Source: Thermoplasmata archaeon (GTDB taxonomy: Archaea; Thermoplasmatota; Thermoplasmata; Lutacidiplasmatales; UBA184). From it: a stretch of 19,366 nucleotides of DNA. Of this stretch, positions 7,627 to 13,784 are shown one piece after another (the first letter of the stretch is position 1; each line of letters begins with the position of its first letter). The DNA lies in assembly GCA_030043255.1 (NCBI GenBank), contig JASHYB010000021.1, positions 1-19,366 on the forward strand, read 5' to 3'. The notes under the pieces are model-generated. The model did not search any database. It had not been told where the DNA came from and was given only the letters and a program-made list of their open reading frames with translations. A program made the translations under genes and the position numbers.

Positions 7627-7646
7627 GGCGCACCGACCGGTGCGCC
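7627..7646. repeat. Perfect 9-bp inverted repeat just upstream of a promoter
   Basis: Arms GGCGCACCG (7627-7635) and CGGTGCGCC (7638-7646) are separated by two bases. The repeat lies 20 bases upstream of the CTTAAG box at 7666 and 24 bases after the preceding stop codon. It could be an operator for the downstream gene or a hairpin at the end of the upstream message. Confidence 0.6.
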
Positions 7647-7665
7647 GGCCCGGCCAAGATAGAAT

Positions 7666-7671
7666 CTTAAG
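7666..7671 (+). promoter_or_regulatory. TATA box (CTTAAG) for the small membrane protein at 7694
   Basis: CTTAAG lies in an A/T-rich island (AGATAGAATCTTAAGG) whose centre is 25.5 bases before the ATG at 7694. This decides that start over the in-frame ATG at 7640, which lies upstream of the box. Confidence 0.7.
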
Positions 7672-7693
7672 GTGGGGCGTGTCGGCCCTCGGC

Positions 7694-8134
7694 ATGCCCA
7701 GCGAGGAGGAGCGACCCGCCGACGAGGTGCTCCCGTGGGACCGGCGGTTCCGTCGGGGCCTGAGGACCTACCGGGCGGCAATCTCGATCTTCGTGCTCGC
7801 GGTCGGCTTCCTGCTGACGATCCTGGCGCTGGGGGCCTTCACGCCGCTCAGCATGTCGCCGCCGTTCAACTCCATCGACTCCTCCACCGACACGCCGGCG
7901 GCGAACTACAACCTGGTGTTCGTCATCGTGGGCCCGATCCTGATCATCCTCGGCGGCTACCTGGTCGGCGCCTACTTCACGGCGCGACGCCGCTTCGACC
8001 ACCTGATGCTGACGAAGAGCAAGGCCGAGTTCCTCCGCAACATCCCCGAGGTGGAGGAGCTGCTCTGGGACCTCACGCCGGCCGACCAGCTGCGCTACGA
8101 GCAGAAGCTGGCCGACCTCCGGCTGCGCCGCTAG
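7694..8134 (+). CDS. Small two-helix membrane protein with a charged cytosolic tail
   Basis: A 146-residue protein of unknown function. Residues 1-26 are charged and likely cytosolic. Two predicted helices (about 28-49 and 73-96) flank a short outer loop with STDTPAANYN. The C-terminal 50 residues (RRRFDHLMLTKSKAEFLRNIPEVEELLWDLTPADQLRYEQKLADL) are strongly amphipathic and charged. Small archaeal membrane proteins with a TKSKxEFxxN...LExL tail are known as uncharacterised families; I am not certain of the exact one. ATG at 7694 is fixed by the CTTAAG box upstream. It has its own promoter and stands between an orphan membrane gene and an acetyltransferase gene. Confidence 0.78.
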   Translation: MPSEEERPADEVLPWDRRFRRGLRTYRAAISIFVLAVGFLLTILALGAFTPLSMSPPFNSIDSSTDTPAANYNLVFVIVGPILIILGGYLVGAYFTARRRFDHLMLTKSKAEFLRNIPEVEELLWDLTPADQLRYEQKLADLRLRR

Positions 8135-8152
8135 CCGTCGGCCGCCGCGCGG

Positions 8153-8158
8153 TTAAGT
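8153..8158 (+). promoter_or_regulatory. TATA box (TTAAGT) for the acetyltransferase gene
   Basis: TTAAGT is centred 25.5 bases before the ATG at 8181, the same spacing as at 7666/7694, predicting a leaderless mRNA. Confidence 0.7.
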
Positions 8159-8180
8159 AGCGAGCCTCGGTCGGACCGCC

Positions 8181-9074
8181 ATGGCGGGTCCGCCGGGCCG
8201 GCCGAGCGACTTCCTGTTCCGGCCGCTGCGCAAGCCCGAGGAGTACCGCCACGCCGAGGAGCTGGAGCGCGAAGCGCTCGGTCCCGAGGCGGCGCTCGCC
8301 GTCCCGGCGCCGCTCCTGCGCTCGCTGCAGGACCAGGGCGGGCTGGTGCTCGGGGCGTTCGCCGACATCTACGTCGCCGGGGTGGCCGTCGCCTCGCTCG
8401 GCTGGGACGGCACGACCCTCTTCCAGCAGGTCCACCTGGCCGCGGTGCGGCCGGAGTACCAGAACCACCGGCTCGGCCCCCGGCTCCTGGCGTACCTCCG
8501 GGACGAGGTCCTGCGGCTGGGGCTCGGCGAGGCCCGCTGGTCGTTCGACCCGCTGCACCACCCGAGCGCGTCGCTGAGCGTCCGGCGGCTGGGCGCCCGC
8601 CCGGACCGCTACCTCGCCAACTACTTCGGGGACCTCGCCGGCGCCGACCGCCCGCACGAGGAGAGCGACCGCCTGCACGTCCGCTGGGCGCTCGCCGACC
8701 CTGAGGTCGAGCGACGCCTGGCCGGCCCGCCGCCGGACGCATCGGCGGAGCGGACCCGCGTCGAGCGGTCGTCGGCCGTCCTGGAGACCGAGGCCGCCGA
8801 GTCCGGCCTGCGCGTGCCGACGGCGGTCGGCGAGCCGAGCGGCGCGAGCGCCTCCGTCGAGATCCCGTTCGACCTGCAGACGGTCCGGACCCACGAGGCC
8901 GCCTCGGTGCGGCGCTGGCGCCACGCCGTCCGCGACGCGTTCCGCGCGGCGTTCGACGTCGGCTACGCGGTCGACGACTTCGCGGTCGTTCCGATCGAGC
9001 ACGAGCGCCGGGCGTTCTACCTCCTCCGTCCGGCGCCGTCGCCGGGGGCCGCACCCGACCCGCCGCCGTCCTGA
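8181..9074 (+). CDS. Predicted GNAT-superfamily acetyltransferase (COG3375-like)
   Basis: A 297-residue protein resembling the uncharacterised COG3375 acetyltransferases. An N-terminal GNAT fold includes FQQVHLAAVRPEYQNHRLGPRLL (81-103) in the acetyl-CoA-binding region. It continues with ARWSFDPLHHPSASLSVRRLGA (118-139), RYLANYFGDL (143-152) and ESDRLHVRW (161-169), which follow the COG3375 pattern WTFDPL...N..LG...Y..NYYG...SDR..V.W. The C-terminal part includes VEIPFDLQTV and GYAVDDFAV. The usual Q/R-x-x-G-x-G/A loop reads QNHRLG (94-99), with Arg in place of the first Gly, so CoA binding may be altered. The substrate is unknown. A linker of about 25 residues rich in Ala/Ser/Glu follows the SDR motif. 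It has its own leaderless-type promoter. Confidence 0.82.
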   Translation: MAGPPGRPSDFLFRPLRKPEEYRHAEELEREALGPEAALAVPAPLLRSLQDQGGLVLGAFADIYVAGVAVASLGWDGTTLFQQVHLAAVRPEYQNHRLGPRLLAYLRDEVLRLGLGEARWSFDPLHHPSASLSVRRLGARPDRYLANYFGDLAGADRPHEESDRLHVRWALADPEVERRLAGPPPDASAERTRVERSSAVLETEAAESGLRVPTAVGEPSGASASVEIPFDLQTVRTHEAASVRRWRHAVRDAFRAAFDVGYAVDDFAVVPIEHERRAFYLLRPAPSPGAAPDPPPS

Positions 9075-9103
9075 GCCGCCCGCGGCAGGGTCCGCCCGCC
9101 GCC

Positions 9104-9117
9104 GGAAGGGATTATCG
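9104..9117 (+). promoter_or_regulatory. Promoter of the first DUF4129 gene (GGAAGGG-ATTATCG)
   Basis: A purine-rich BRE-like GGAAGGG abuts ATTATCG. The same 14-mer with one difference precedes the second DUF4129 gene (10123-10136). Transcription would start near 9139. That rules out the GTG at 9124 and favours the ATG at 9148 with its GGGGGAG ribosome-binding stretch. Confidence 0.65.
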
Positions 9118-9147
9118 CACGTCGTGGCCGTAGCCTTCGGGGGAGCG

Positions 9148-10083
9148 ATGGCGGCGCGGCCGGGCGCCCGGTGGCTGATCTACGTCGTCCTGCTGCTGTC
9201 GCTGGTCGTCGGCGTCGTCGCCGCGCTGCTCGTCGGCGGGACCCCCGGGCCTCCGCCGGCCCACGCCGGTGAGGTGATCATCAACCTGCCGCCGTACGCC
9301 TGGGGGCTCCTGTTCCTCAGCCCGCTGCTGATCGGCTGGGCGGTGGTCCTCGTCTACCGGGCGATGAGCGAGAAGTCCCGCTTCGGCCAGAGCCTGGTGG
9401 GCTTCGCCGCGATCGCCGCGGTCGCGATCCTGTTCGTCTACATCCTCGCGGTCGTCGGGGGCGGCGGGGGCGGGACGATCGCGGTCAGCGGCTCCAGCAC
9501 GGGAGCGAACAACACCACGAACAACTCGACGAACAGCACCCCCGGCCACACCAGCGGCCCCAACGGGACCGGCACCACGACGCCGCTGTTCGGCGCCTCG
9601 CTGCACCTGCCCGGCTGGGCGCTGGTCGCCTTTATCGTCGGGCTCTGTGCGGTCGCGGGCGTCGTGGCGGTGCCGGGGGTCCTCTCGGCGCTGATCGACC
9701 GCCGGCCGAAGGGGCCCGGGGGCGGGGGGGACGCCGCCCGGGAGGTGCGCAACGCCGCCCAGCAGGCGCTCGCCGAGGCCTCCCAGGCGCTGAGCGCCGG
9801 GGCCGACCCGCGGGCGACGATCGTGCGCCTGTACCAACGGCTGATCGCCACGCTCGTCCCGAAGGTCGCCCAGCTCGACCAGCTCACCGCCGAGGAGATC
9901 CGGACCGTCGTGCTCGCCGGCCTCCGGGTGCGCCCGGACGCCGCCGAGGCGCTCACCCGGCTCTTCGAGGAGGCCCGGTACTCGACCCACCCGATGGGGG
10001 CCGACGCGGCGGACCGCTGCCGCCAGGCGCTCACGCTGGTGGTGGCCGACCTCGCCCGGGTCCCGGCGCCGGTAGCCAGCTGA
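9148..10083 (+). CDS. Membrane protein with outward Asn/Thr-rich loop and cytosolic DUF4129 domain (copy 1)
   Basis: A 311-residue protein with four predicted helices (about 8-30, 49-70, 82-104, 156-184). Between the third and fourth is a polar loop (105-155) with six N-X-S/T sequons (N121, N122, N125, N126, N129, N139), so it is probably on the outer face and may be N-glycosylated. The C-terminal domain (about 195-302) matches DUF4129: TIVRLYQRLI (224-233), then LTAEEIRTVVLAGL and LTRLFEEARYSTHPMGADAADRCRQAL (269-295). DUF4129 is known mainly from bacterial transglutaminase and MoxR/DUF58 loci; its molecular role is unclear. The segment WGLLFLSPLLIG (52-63) is identical in the next gene, showing the two are paralogues. 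The genes downstream (DUF58, MoxR) support a shared function. Confidence 0.85.
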   Translation: MAARPGARWLIYVVLLLSLVVGVVAALLVGGTPGPPPAHAGEVIINLPPYAWGLLFLSPLLIGWAVVLVYRAMSEKSRFGQSLVGFAAIAAVAILFVYILAVVGGGGGGTIAVSGSSTGANNTTNNSTNSTPGHTSGPNGTGTTTPLFGASLHLPGWALVAFIVGLCAVAGVVAVPGVLSALIDRRPKGPGGGGDAAREVRNAAQQALAEASQALSAGADPRATIVRLYQRLIATLVPKVAQLDQLTAEEIRTVVLAGLRVRPDAAEALTRLFEEARYSTHPMGADAADRCRQALTLVVADLARVPAPVAS

Positions 10084-10122
10084 GCCTTCCCTCACCCCTT
10101 CGGCGTGGCCCGGCGGGCCGAC

Positions 10123-10136
10123 GGAAGGGGTTATCG
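10123..10136 (+). promoter_or_regulatory. Promoter of the second DUF4129 gene (GGAAGGG-GTTATCG)
   Basis: One base differs from the element at 9104-9117. It predicts transcription from about 10158 and a leader of about 13 bases, containing a G-rich stretch, before the ATG at 10171. This gene therefore appears to head its own transcript rather than depend on copy 1. Confidence 0.65.
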
Positions 10137-10170
10137 AAGGCGTCCCGTATCTGTCGGGGGCGGTGGCGAC

Positions 10171-11298
10171 ATGCCCGGCCGAGGCCGCGCGCTCCGGACA
10201 TCGGTCGGGACGCTGGTCCTGCTGCTGGTCATCGTCCTCCTGGCGGTGGGCGGAGGCCTGCTCGCGGGGGCGGCGCCGGTGCTCGGCGTGGCGCACGGCT
10301 CGCAGGTCGCGCTGAACATCCCGGGGTCGATCTGGGGCCTGCTGTTCCTCTCCCCGCTGCTCATCGGCTTCGCCGCCTACGTGGTGCGCTGGGCGGTCTC
10401 CTCCCCGGCGAGCGGGCCGGTCCGCGCCGGCGCCTGCGTGGCGGTCGCGGTGCTGGTCGGCCTGCTGCTGACCGGCATCGCGTTCCAGGTCAACTGGGGC
10501 GGGACGACCTCGGTCGGGGTCGGGCCGACCAGCCAGACCGGCAGCGGCGGCGCCCCCGGCAGCAACCACACCTCGACCGGCAACAGCACCGGCAACTCGA
10601 CCAACTCCACCAACTCCACGAACGGTAACGGCACCTCCGGCAACGGGGGCAGCGGCTCGGGCAACCGTACCGGCAACAACACCACCAACAGCGGCGGGGA
10701 CCCGAACGGGACCGGCAACAACGGCACCGGCGGGACCGGCCACCCTCCGACCGGCGGCGGGGCGGGAGGGAGCGGCTCGCTCGGCTCGACCGGCAGCTCC
10801 GGGAGCGGCGGGGCCAGCTCGCTGCAGGTCGCGAACTGGGCGTTCCTCGCGATCGCCCTCGGGCTCTGCGTGCTCGTCGGGGTCCTGTCGATCCCCGGCG
10901 TGCTCGGACGCCTGCTTGACCGGGCGCCGCCCCGGCGCGAGGTCGCTCTCGCGCCACCGGTCGGCAGCCTCAGCGAGGCCCGGGTCGCCCTGCGGGAGGC
11001 CCGCGTCGCCATCGAGGCGGGGGAGAACGCCCGCGAGACGATCGTGCGCTTGTACGGCCGCCTCGTCGGTCGGCTCGCGCCGGCCGGTGAGGACCTCAGC
11101 ACGTCGACCGCGCAGGAGATCGAGCGCAACCGGCTCGCGGCGCTGAAGGTGCCGCCGGCCCGTTCCCAGGCGCTCACGCAGATGTTCGAGGAGGCCTGCT
11201 ACTCCTCCCACCCGATCGACCGCCCCGCCGCCGACCGGTTCGTCGAGACGATGCGGGCCGTCGAGCACGACCTGTACGTCGGCGGGGCGATCGGGTGA
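10171..11298 (+). CDS. Membrane protein with long Asn/Ser/Gly-rich outward loop and cytosolic DUF4129 domain (copy 2)
   Basis: A 375-residue paralogue of the preceding gene with the same plan: helices at about 11-33, 54-75, 85-105 and 219-245, and a C-terminal DUF4129 domain (about 265-368) with ETIVRLYGRLVGRLAP (289-304) and LTQMFEEACYSSHPIDRPAADRF (335-357). The loop (106-218) is more than twice as long as in copy 1. It is built of GNSTGNSTNSTNSTNGNGTS-like low complexity with about eleven N-X-S/T sequons (N132, 138, 142, 145, 148, 153, 165, 169, 170, 179, 184), followed by a Gly/Ser stretch. In the family's ARY position it has ACY. It ends in a GTGA overlap with the next gene, so translation of the four genes 10171-13518 is coupled. 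Confidence 0.85.
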   Translation: MPGRGRALRTSVGTLVLLLVIVLLAVGGGLLAGAAPVLGVAHGSQVALNIPGSIWGLLFLSPLLIGFAAYVVRWAVSSPASGPVRAGACVAVAVLVGLLLTGIAFQVNWGGTTSVGVGPTSQTGSGGAPGSNHTSTGNSTGNSTNSTNSTNGNGTSGNGGSGSGNRTGNNTTNSGGDPNGTGNNGTGGTGHPPTGGGAGGSGSLGSTGSSGSGGASSLQVANWAFLAIALGLCVLVGVLSIPGVLGRLLDRAPPRREVALAPPVGSLSEARVALREARVAIEAGENARETIVRLYGRLVGRLAPAGEDLSTSTAQEIERNRLAALKVPPARSQALTQMFEEACYSSHPIDRPAADRFVETMRAVEHDLYVGGAIG

Positions 11299-11699
11299 GG
11301 TCGCCGATCGGGTGGTGGTGGCCGGTCCTCGCCGGCATCGCCGTTCTGGTCGCGGTCCTCGCCGGACCGAACTACACCCTCGCGGTCCCGGCGGCGACCG
11401 CGGCGGTGATCCTCTCCGCCCTCGGGGTGATCGACGCGCTCGGGCGCCACCGCGGGGAGCTGGAGGGGCCGATCCTCTCCCGCCCCGTGCCCCCCGGGGG
11501 GGTCCGCGGGGCGTTCCGCGGCGGTGAGCCGGGCCGGGAGGACATCGTCCTCACGCTCGACCTGCTGGAGCGCCAGCTGGCGCGCCCGGACCTGCCGAGC
11601 CGCACCGCCGCCGAGCTGGCGGCGATCTGCCGGCAGTCCCCCGAGCAGTTCCACCGGTACCTGGCCAAGCGCCTGAACGAGCTGGAGGCCCGCTCGTGA
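11295..11699 (+). CDS. Two-helix membrane protein in the DUF58/DUF4129 operon
   Basis: A 134-residue protein with two adjacent helices (about 7-24 and 28-48) and a cytosolic part. The latter has a Pro/Gly-rich hinge (60-80) and a helical C-terminus DIVLTLDLLERQL...TAAELAAICRQSPEQFHRYLAKRLNELEARS. Its start GTG overlaps the stop of DUF4129 copy 2 (GTGA), and its stop overlaps the start of the DUF58 gene in the same way. Haloarchaeal MoxR/DUF58/DUF4129 clusters also carry a small two-helix protein (I recall DUF7269); this may be its counterpart, but that is inference from size, topology and position only. Confidence 0.75.
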   Translation: MRSPIGWWWPVLAGIAVLVAVLAGPNYTLAVPAATAAVILSALGVIDALGRHRGELEGPILSRPVPPGGVRGAFRGGEPGREDIVLTLDLLERQLARPDLPSRTAAELAAICRQSPEQFHRYLAKRLNELEARS

Positions 11700-12997
11700 T
11701 CGAGGAGGACGAGGAGCTCCCGCCGCCGGGCTCGGTCCACTGGACCGGCCGCGCCTACCTGCTCATCACCTTCGGCGGCGCCCTCTGCGCGCTGGCGGTC
11801 GCCCTGCGCAGCCCGGTGCCGCTGTTCGCGGGGCTGCCGCTGCTCCTCGCCCCGCTGCTGGCCGCCGGCCAGGGCCCGCCGACGGCGAACGCCGACCTGA
11901 CCTGGGAGGCGGAGGGGCTGGGGCCGGACGTCACGGTCCACGGGACCTTACGGGGGGACTTCGAACGGTCGGCCCCGGATATCCTGGTCCGCCTTCCGCC
12001 GCCCTCCGGCGCGGTCGAGGCGGAGCCGGTCCAGCTCGAGCGCGACGCGGGCACGATCCGGTTCCGGGCCCGCTGGAGGTTCACCGAGCCGACGATCCTC
12101 AACGCGCCGACGCCGAAGGTGCTCTGGCGGGACCCGCTCGGCCTCACCGAGCTGCCGCTCGGCGGGGCCCGGCCGCCGCTACCGCTCGAACGGTACCCGC
12201 CGGGGCTGCGCCGCGTCGGCGACATCCGGCTGCACCGGACGGTGCAACTCTCCGGCGAGATCCGCTCCCGGGTCGCCGGGGCGAGCGGCGAGTTCTATGG
12301 GATCCGGGAAGCGGCCCCCGGCGAGCCGCCGCGCCGGATCAACTGGCGGGCGACCGCCCGGGCCGGACGCCTGCTGGCGAACGACTACGAGCTGGAGCGG
12401 ACCGGCGACCTCATCGTCGTGCTGGACCTGCGCCCGACCTCCGCCGGGCCGGAGCTGGACGACCGGCTCCAGGGGATCGCCCGGGCGGCGGTCTACGGCA
12501 TCGCCGAGTCGTTCCTGCGCGGCAAGGTCCGCATCGGCTTCGCCGCGTTCGGGGAGTTCGTCGAAGCGGTCCCGCTCTCCACCGGCCGGATCCACCGGGT
12601 GCGCCTGCTGCGGGCGATCCTCGCCTCCCGCCGCTCGGACGTCGCCGGGCCGGCGGAGCGCTGCGCCCTCGGCCTGCGGCGGTACTTCCGCCCCGGGATC
12701 ACGACGCTGGTCGTCTCGTCCTGGACGGAGGACCCGGCGTTCGACCTGGTGCCGTACCTCCGCCGGCAGGGGTTCCCGGTGGTGCTGCTCTCCCCGTCGC
12801 CCATCCCGCTGCGGGCCGGCCGCGGCGGCCTCGGCCCGGCGGAGGAGGCGCTCGCCCAGCGGATCGAGCGGCTGGAGCGCCGCGCCCGCCTCGCCGACCT
12901 CTGGGTCCACGGGCCGGTCGTCGACTGGGACGACTACTGGTCGCTGGAGCCGCTCGTGAGGACGCTGCGCCGACCGGCGCACCGGAGGGTCTCGTGA
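11696..12997 (+). CDS. DUF58 domain protein, membrane-anchored
   Basis: A 433-residue protein with two N-terminal helices (about 18-38 and 40-57), a beta-rich domain (65-165) and the DUF58 signature GEFYGIREAAPGEPPRRINW (198-217), continuing RATARAGRLLANDYELER (218-235). A von Willebrand A-like domain follows, beginning at DLIVVLDLRPTSAG (238-251). The metal-site motif DxSxS of true VWA domains reads DLRPT here, so canonical metal binding is doubtful. DUF58 proteins are the usual partners of MoxR ATPases, encoded at 13785. It starts with GTG overlapping the previous stop (GTGA) and ends with GTGA into the next gene. The C-terminal Arg-rich helix (388-400) and RTLRRPAHRR tail are basic. Confidence 0.92.
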   Translation: MIEEDEELPPPGSVHWTGRAYLLITFGGALCALAVALRSPVPLFAGLPLLLAPLLAAGQGPPTANADLTWEAEGLGPDVTVHGTLRGDFERSAPDILVRLPPPSGAVEAEPVQLERDAGTIRFRARWRFTEPTILNAPTPKVLWRDPLGLTELPLGGARPPLPLERYPPGLRRVGDIRLHRTVQLSGEIRSRVAGASGEFYGIREAAPGEPPRRINWRATARAGRLLANDYELERTGDLIVVLDLRPTSAGPELDDRLQGIARAAVYGIAESFLRGKVRIGFAAFGEFVEAVPLSTGRIHRVRLLRAILASRRSDVAGPAERCALGLRRYFRPGITTLVVSSWTEDPAFDLVPYLRRQGFPVVLLSPSPIPLRAGRGGLGPAEEALAQRIERLERRARLADLWVHGPVVDWDDYWSLEPLVRTLRRPAHRRVS

Positions 12998-13518
12998 GCG
13001 CCGCCGCCGAGCCGGTCCTGCGGGGAGGCGGCCTCCCGACCGCGGCGCTGCTCGGCTTCGCGATGGGGGTGCTCGGCCTGCTGGGCGGCCTGACGATCTA
13101 CGTCGGGCCGGCGCTCGGCGTCGGCGCCGTCGCGGCCGCGACCGTCCTGCGCCGCGTGCGTCCCCGCTGGCTGGGGCGCCTGAACCTCCTGGTCCCGCTC
13201 GTCGCCCTCGCCGTGCTCGCCGCGACCGCCCCGCCGGCGCCGTCGACCGAGCTGTTCGGCGCGCTCGGCGCGCTCGGGCTGCTGCTCTGGGTCGCCGACG
13301 ACCCGGAGCGGCCCCGCGGCGGCGGCCGCCGGGCCCTGCCGATCCTGTCGGTCGCCGCCCTCGGGGTCGGGCTCGCCTGGGGGGTCACGCTCGCCTTCCC
13401 GAGCCGCTCGCCGGACGTCGCCCTCGGCGGCGCGCTGCTCGCGACGGCGCTGGTGCTGCTCGCCGTCCTGCTCGGCGGGCTGCCCCGGGTCTCGGTCGCG
13501 CCGTTCCGCAACGCTTAG
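12994..13518 (+). CDS. Six-helix membrane protein closing the DUF58 operon
   Basis: A 174-residue hydrophobic protein with predicted helices at about 15-33, 35-52, 62-78, 85-101, 114-134 and 141-162 and short basic inner loops (LRRVRPRWLGR, ERPRGGGRR). No known motif was recognised. The GTG start overlaps the DUF58 stop (GTGA), so it should be made together with it. Haloarchaeal clusters of this type end in a polytopic protein as well (I recall DUF7519); any link is inferred from position and topology. Confidence 0.75.
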   Translation: MSAAAEPVLRGGGLPTAALLGFAMGVLGLLGGLTIYVGPALGVGAVAAATVLRRVRPRWLGRLNLLVPLVALAVLAATAPPAPSTELFGALGALGLLLWVADDPERPRGGGRRALPILSVAALGVGLAWGVTLAFPSRSPDVALGGALLATALVLLAVLLGGLPRVSVAPFRNA

Positions 13519-13742
13519 GGCCTCCGCCGAGGATGCCGGCGTGGCGCGGCCAACGCCGCGACCCGAGCACCGACGAAGGGTCCCTCCCGACTCCATGCGG
13601 ACGGGACGTCCGCCGAGCCTGACGCGAGGACAACCCCGGTGTCCGACACCCCGGCCGGGGTCAGACCGCCGAGAGGGCCGTCGCCTACCGTGACGCGGCT
13701 CGTTACGGCCGGGGCACATTCGGCGGCGTGCGGGCCGACCGC
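13519..13742. other. Intergenic region with clustered inverted repeats
   Basis: About 225 bases without a convincing gene on either strand. It holds three short dyads: GCGGAC/GTCCGC around a 5-base loop (13597-13613), GGTGTC/GACACC around one base (13638-13650), and CCCCGGCCGGGG (13649-13660). GCCGCCGAG-like words recur. It could form structure at the end of the operon message; no T-run typical of archaeal termination is visible. Confidence 0.45.
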
Positions 13743-13748
13743 TTTATG
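13743..13748 (+). promoter_or_regulatory. TATA box (TTTATG) of the moxR-like gene
   Basis: TTTATG predicts transcription from about 13771. The leader then carries GGAGG (13772-13776) 8 bases before the GTG at 13785, a Shine-Dalgarno site that decides this start over the in-frame ATGs at 13728 and 13746, which precede or overlap the box. Confidence 0.65.
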
Positions 13749-13784
13749 GGCCGCCGCGCTGGGTCCGGGACGGAGGACGCTCGC

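Noticed and set aside
7640..7693. Upstream ATG at 7640 for the small membrane protein
   Set aside because: It lies within the inverted repeat and upstream of the CTTAAG box; the ATG at 7694 has the standard promoter spacing.
10555..10760. Repeat-like GGCAACAGCACC units in DUF4129 copy 2, considered as a tandem DNA repeat or CRISPR-like array
   Set aside because: The units are irregular, stay in frame and encode the Asn/Ser/Thr linker; there are no spacers.
9112..11268. A 718-codon minus-strand open frame opposite the DUF4129 genes
   Set aside because: Its product is Arg/Asp/Gly-rich low complexity without any domain; the plus strand shows membrane helices, sequons and DUF4129 motifs.
12179..12982. 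Minus-strand open frame opposite DUF58
   Set aside because: Compositional shadow with no recognisable domain, lying fully within a well-supported gene.
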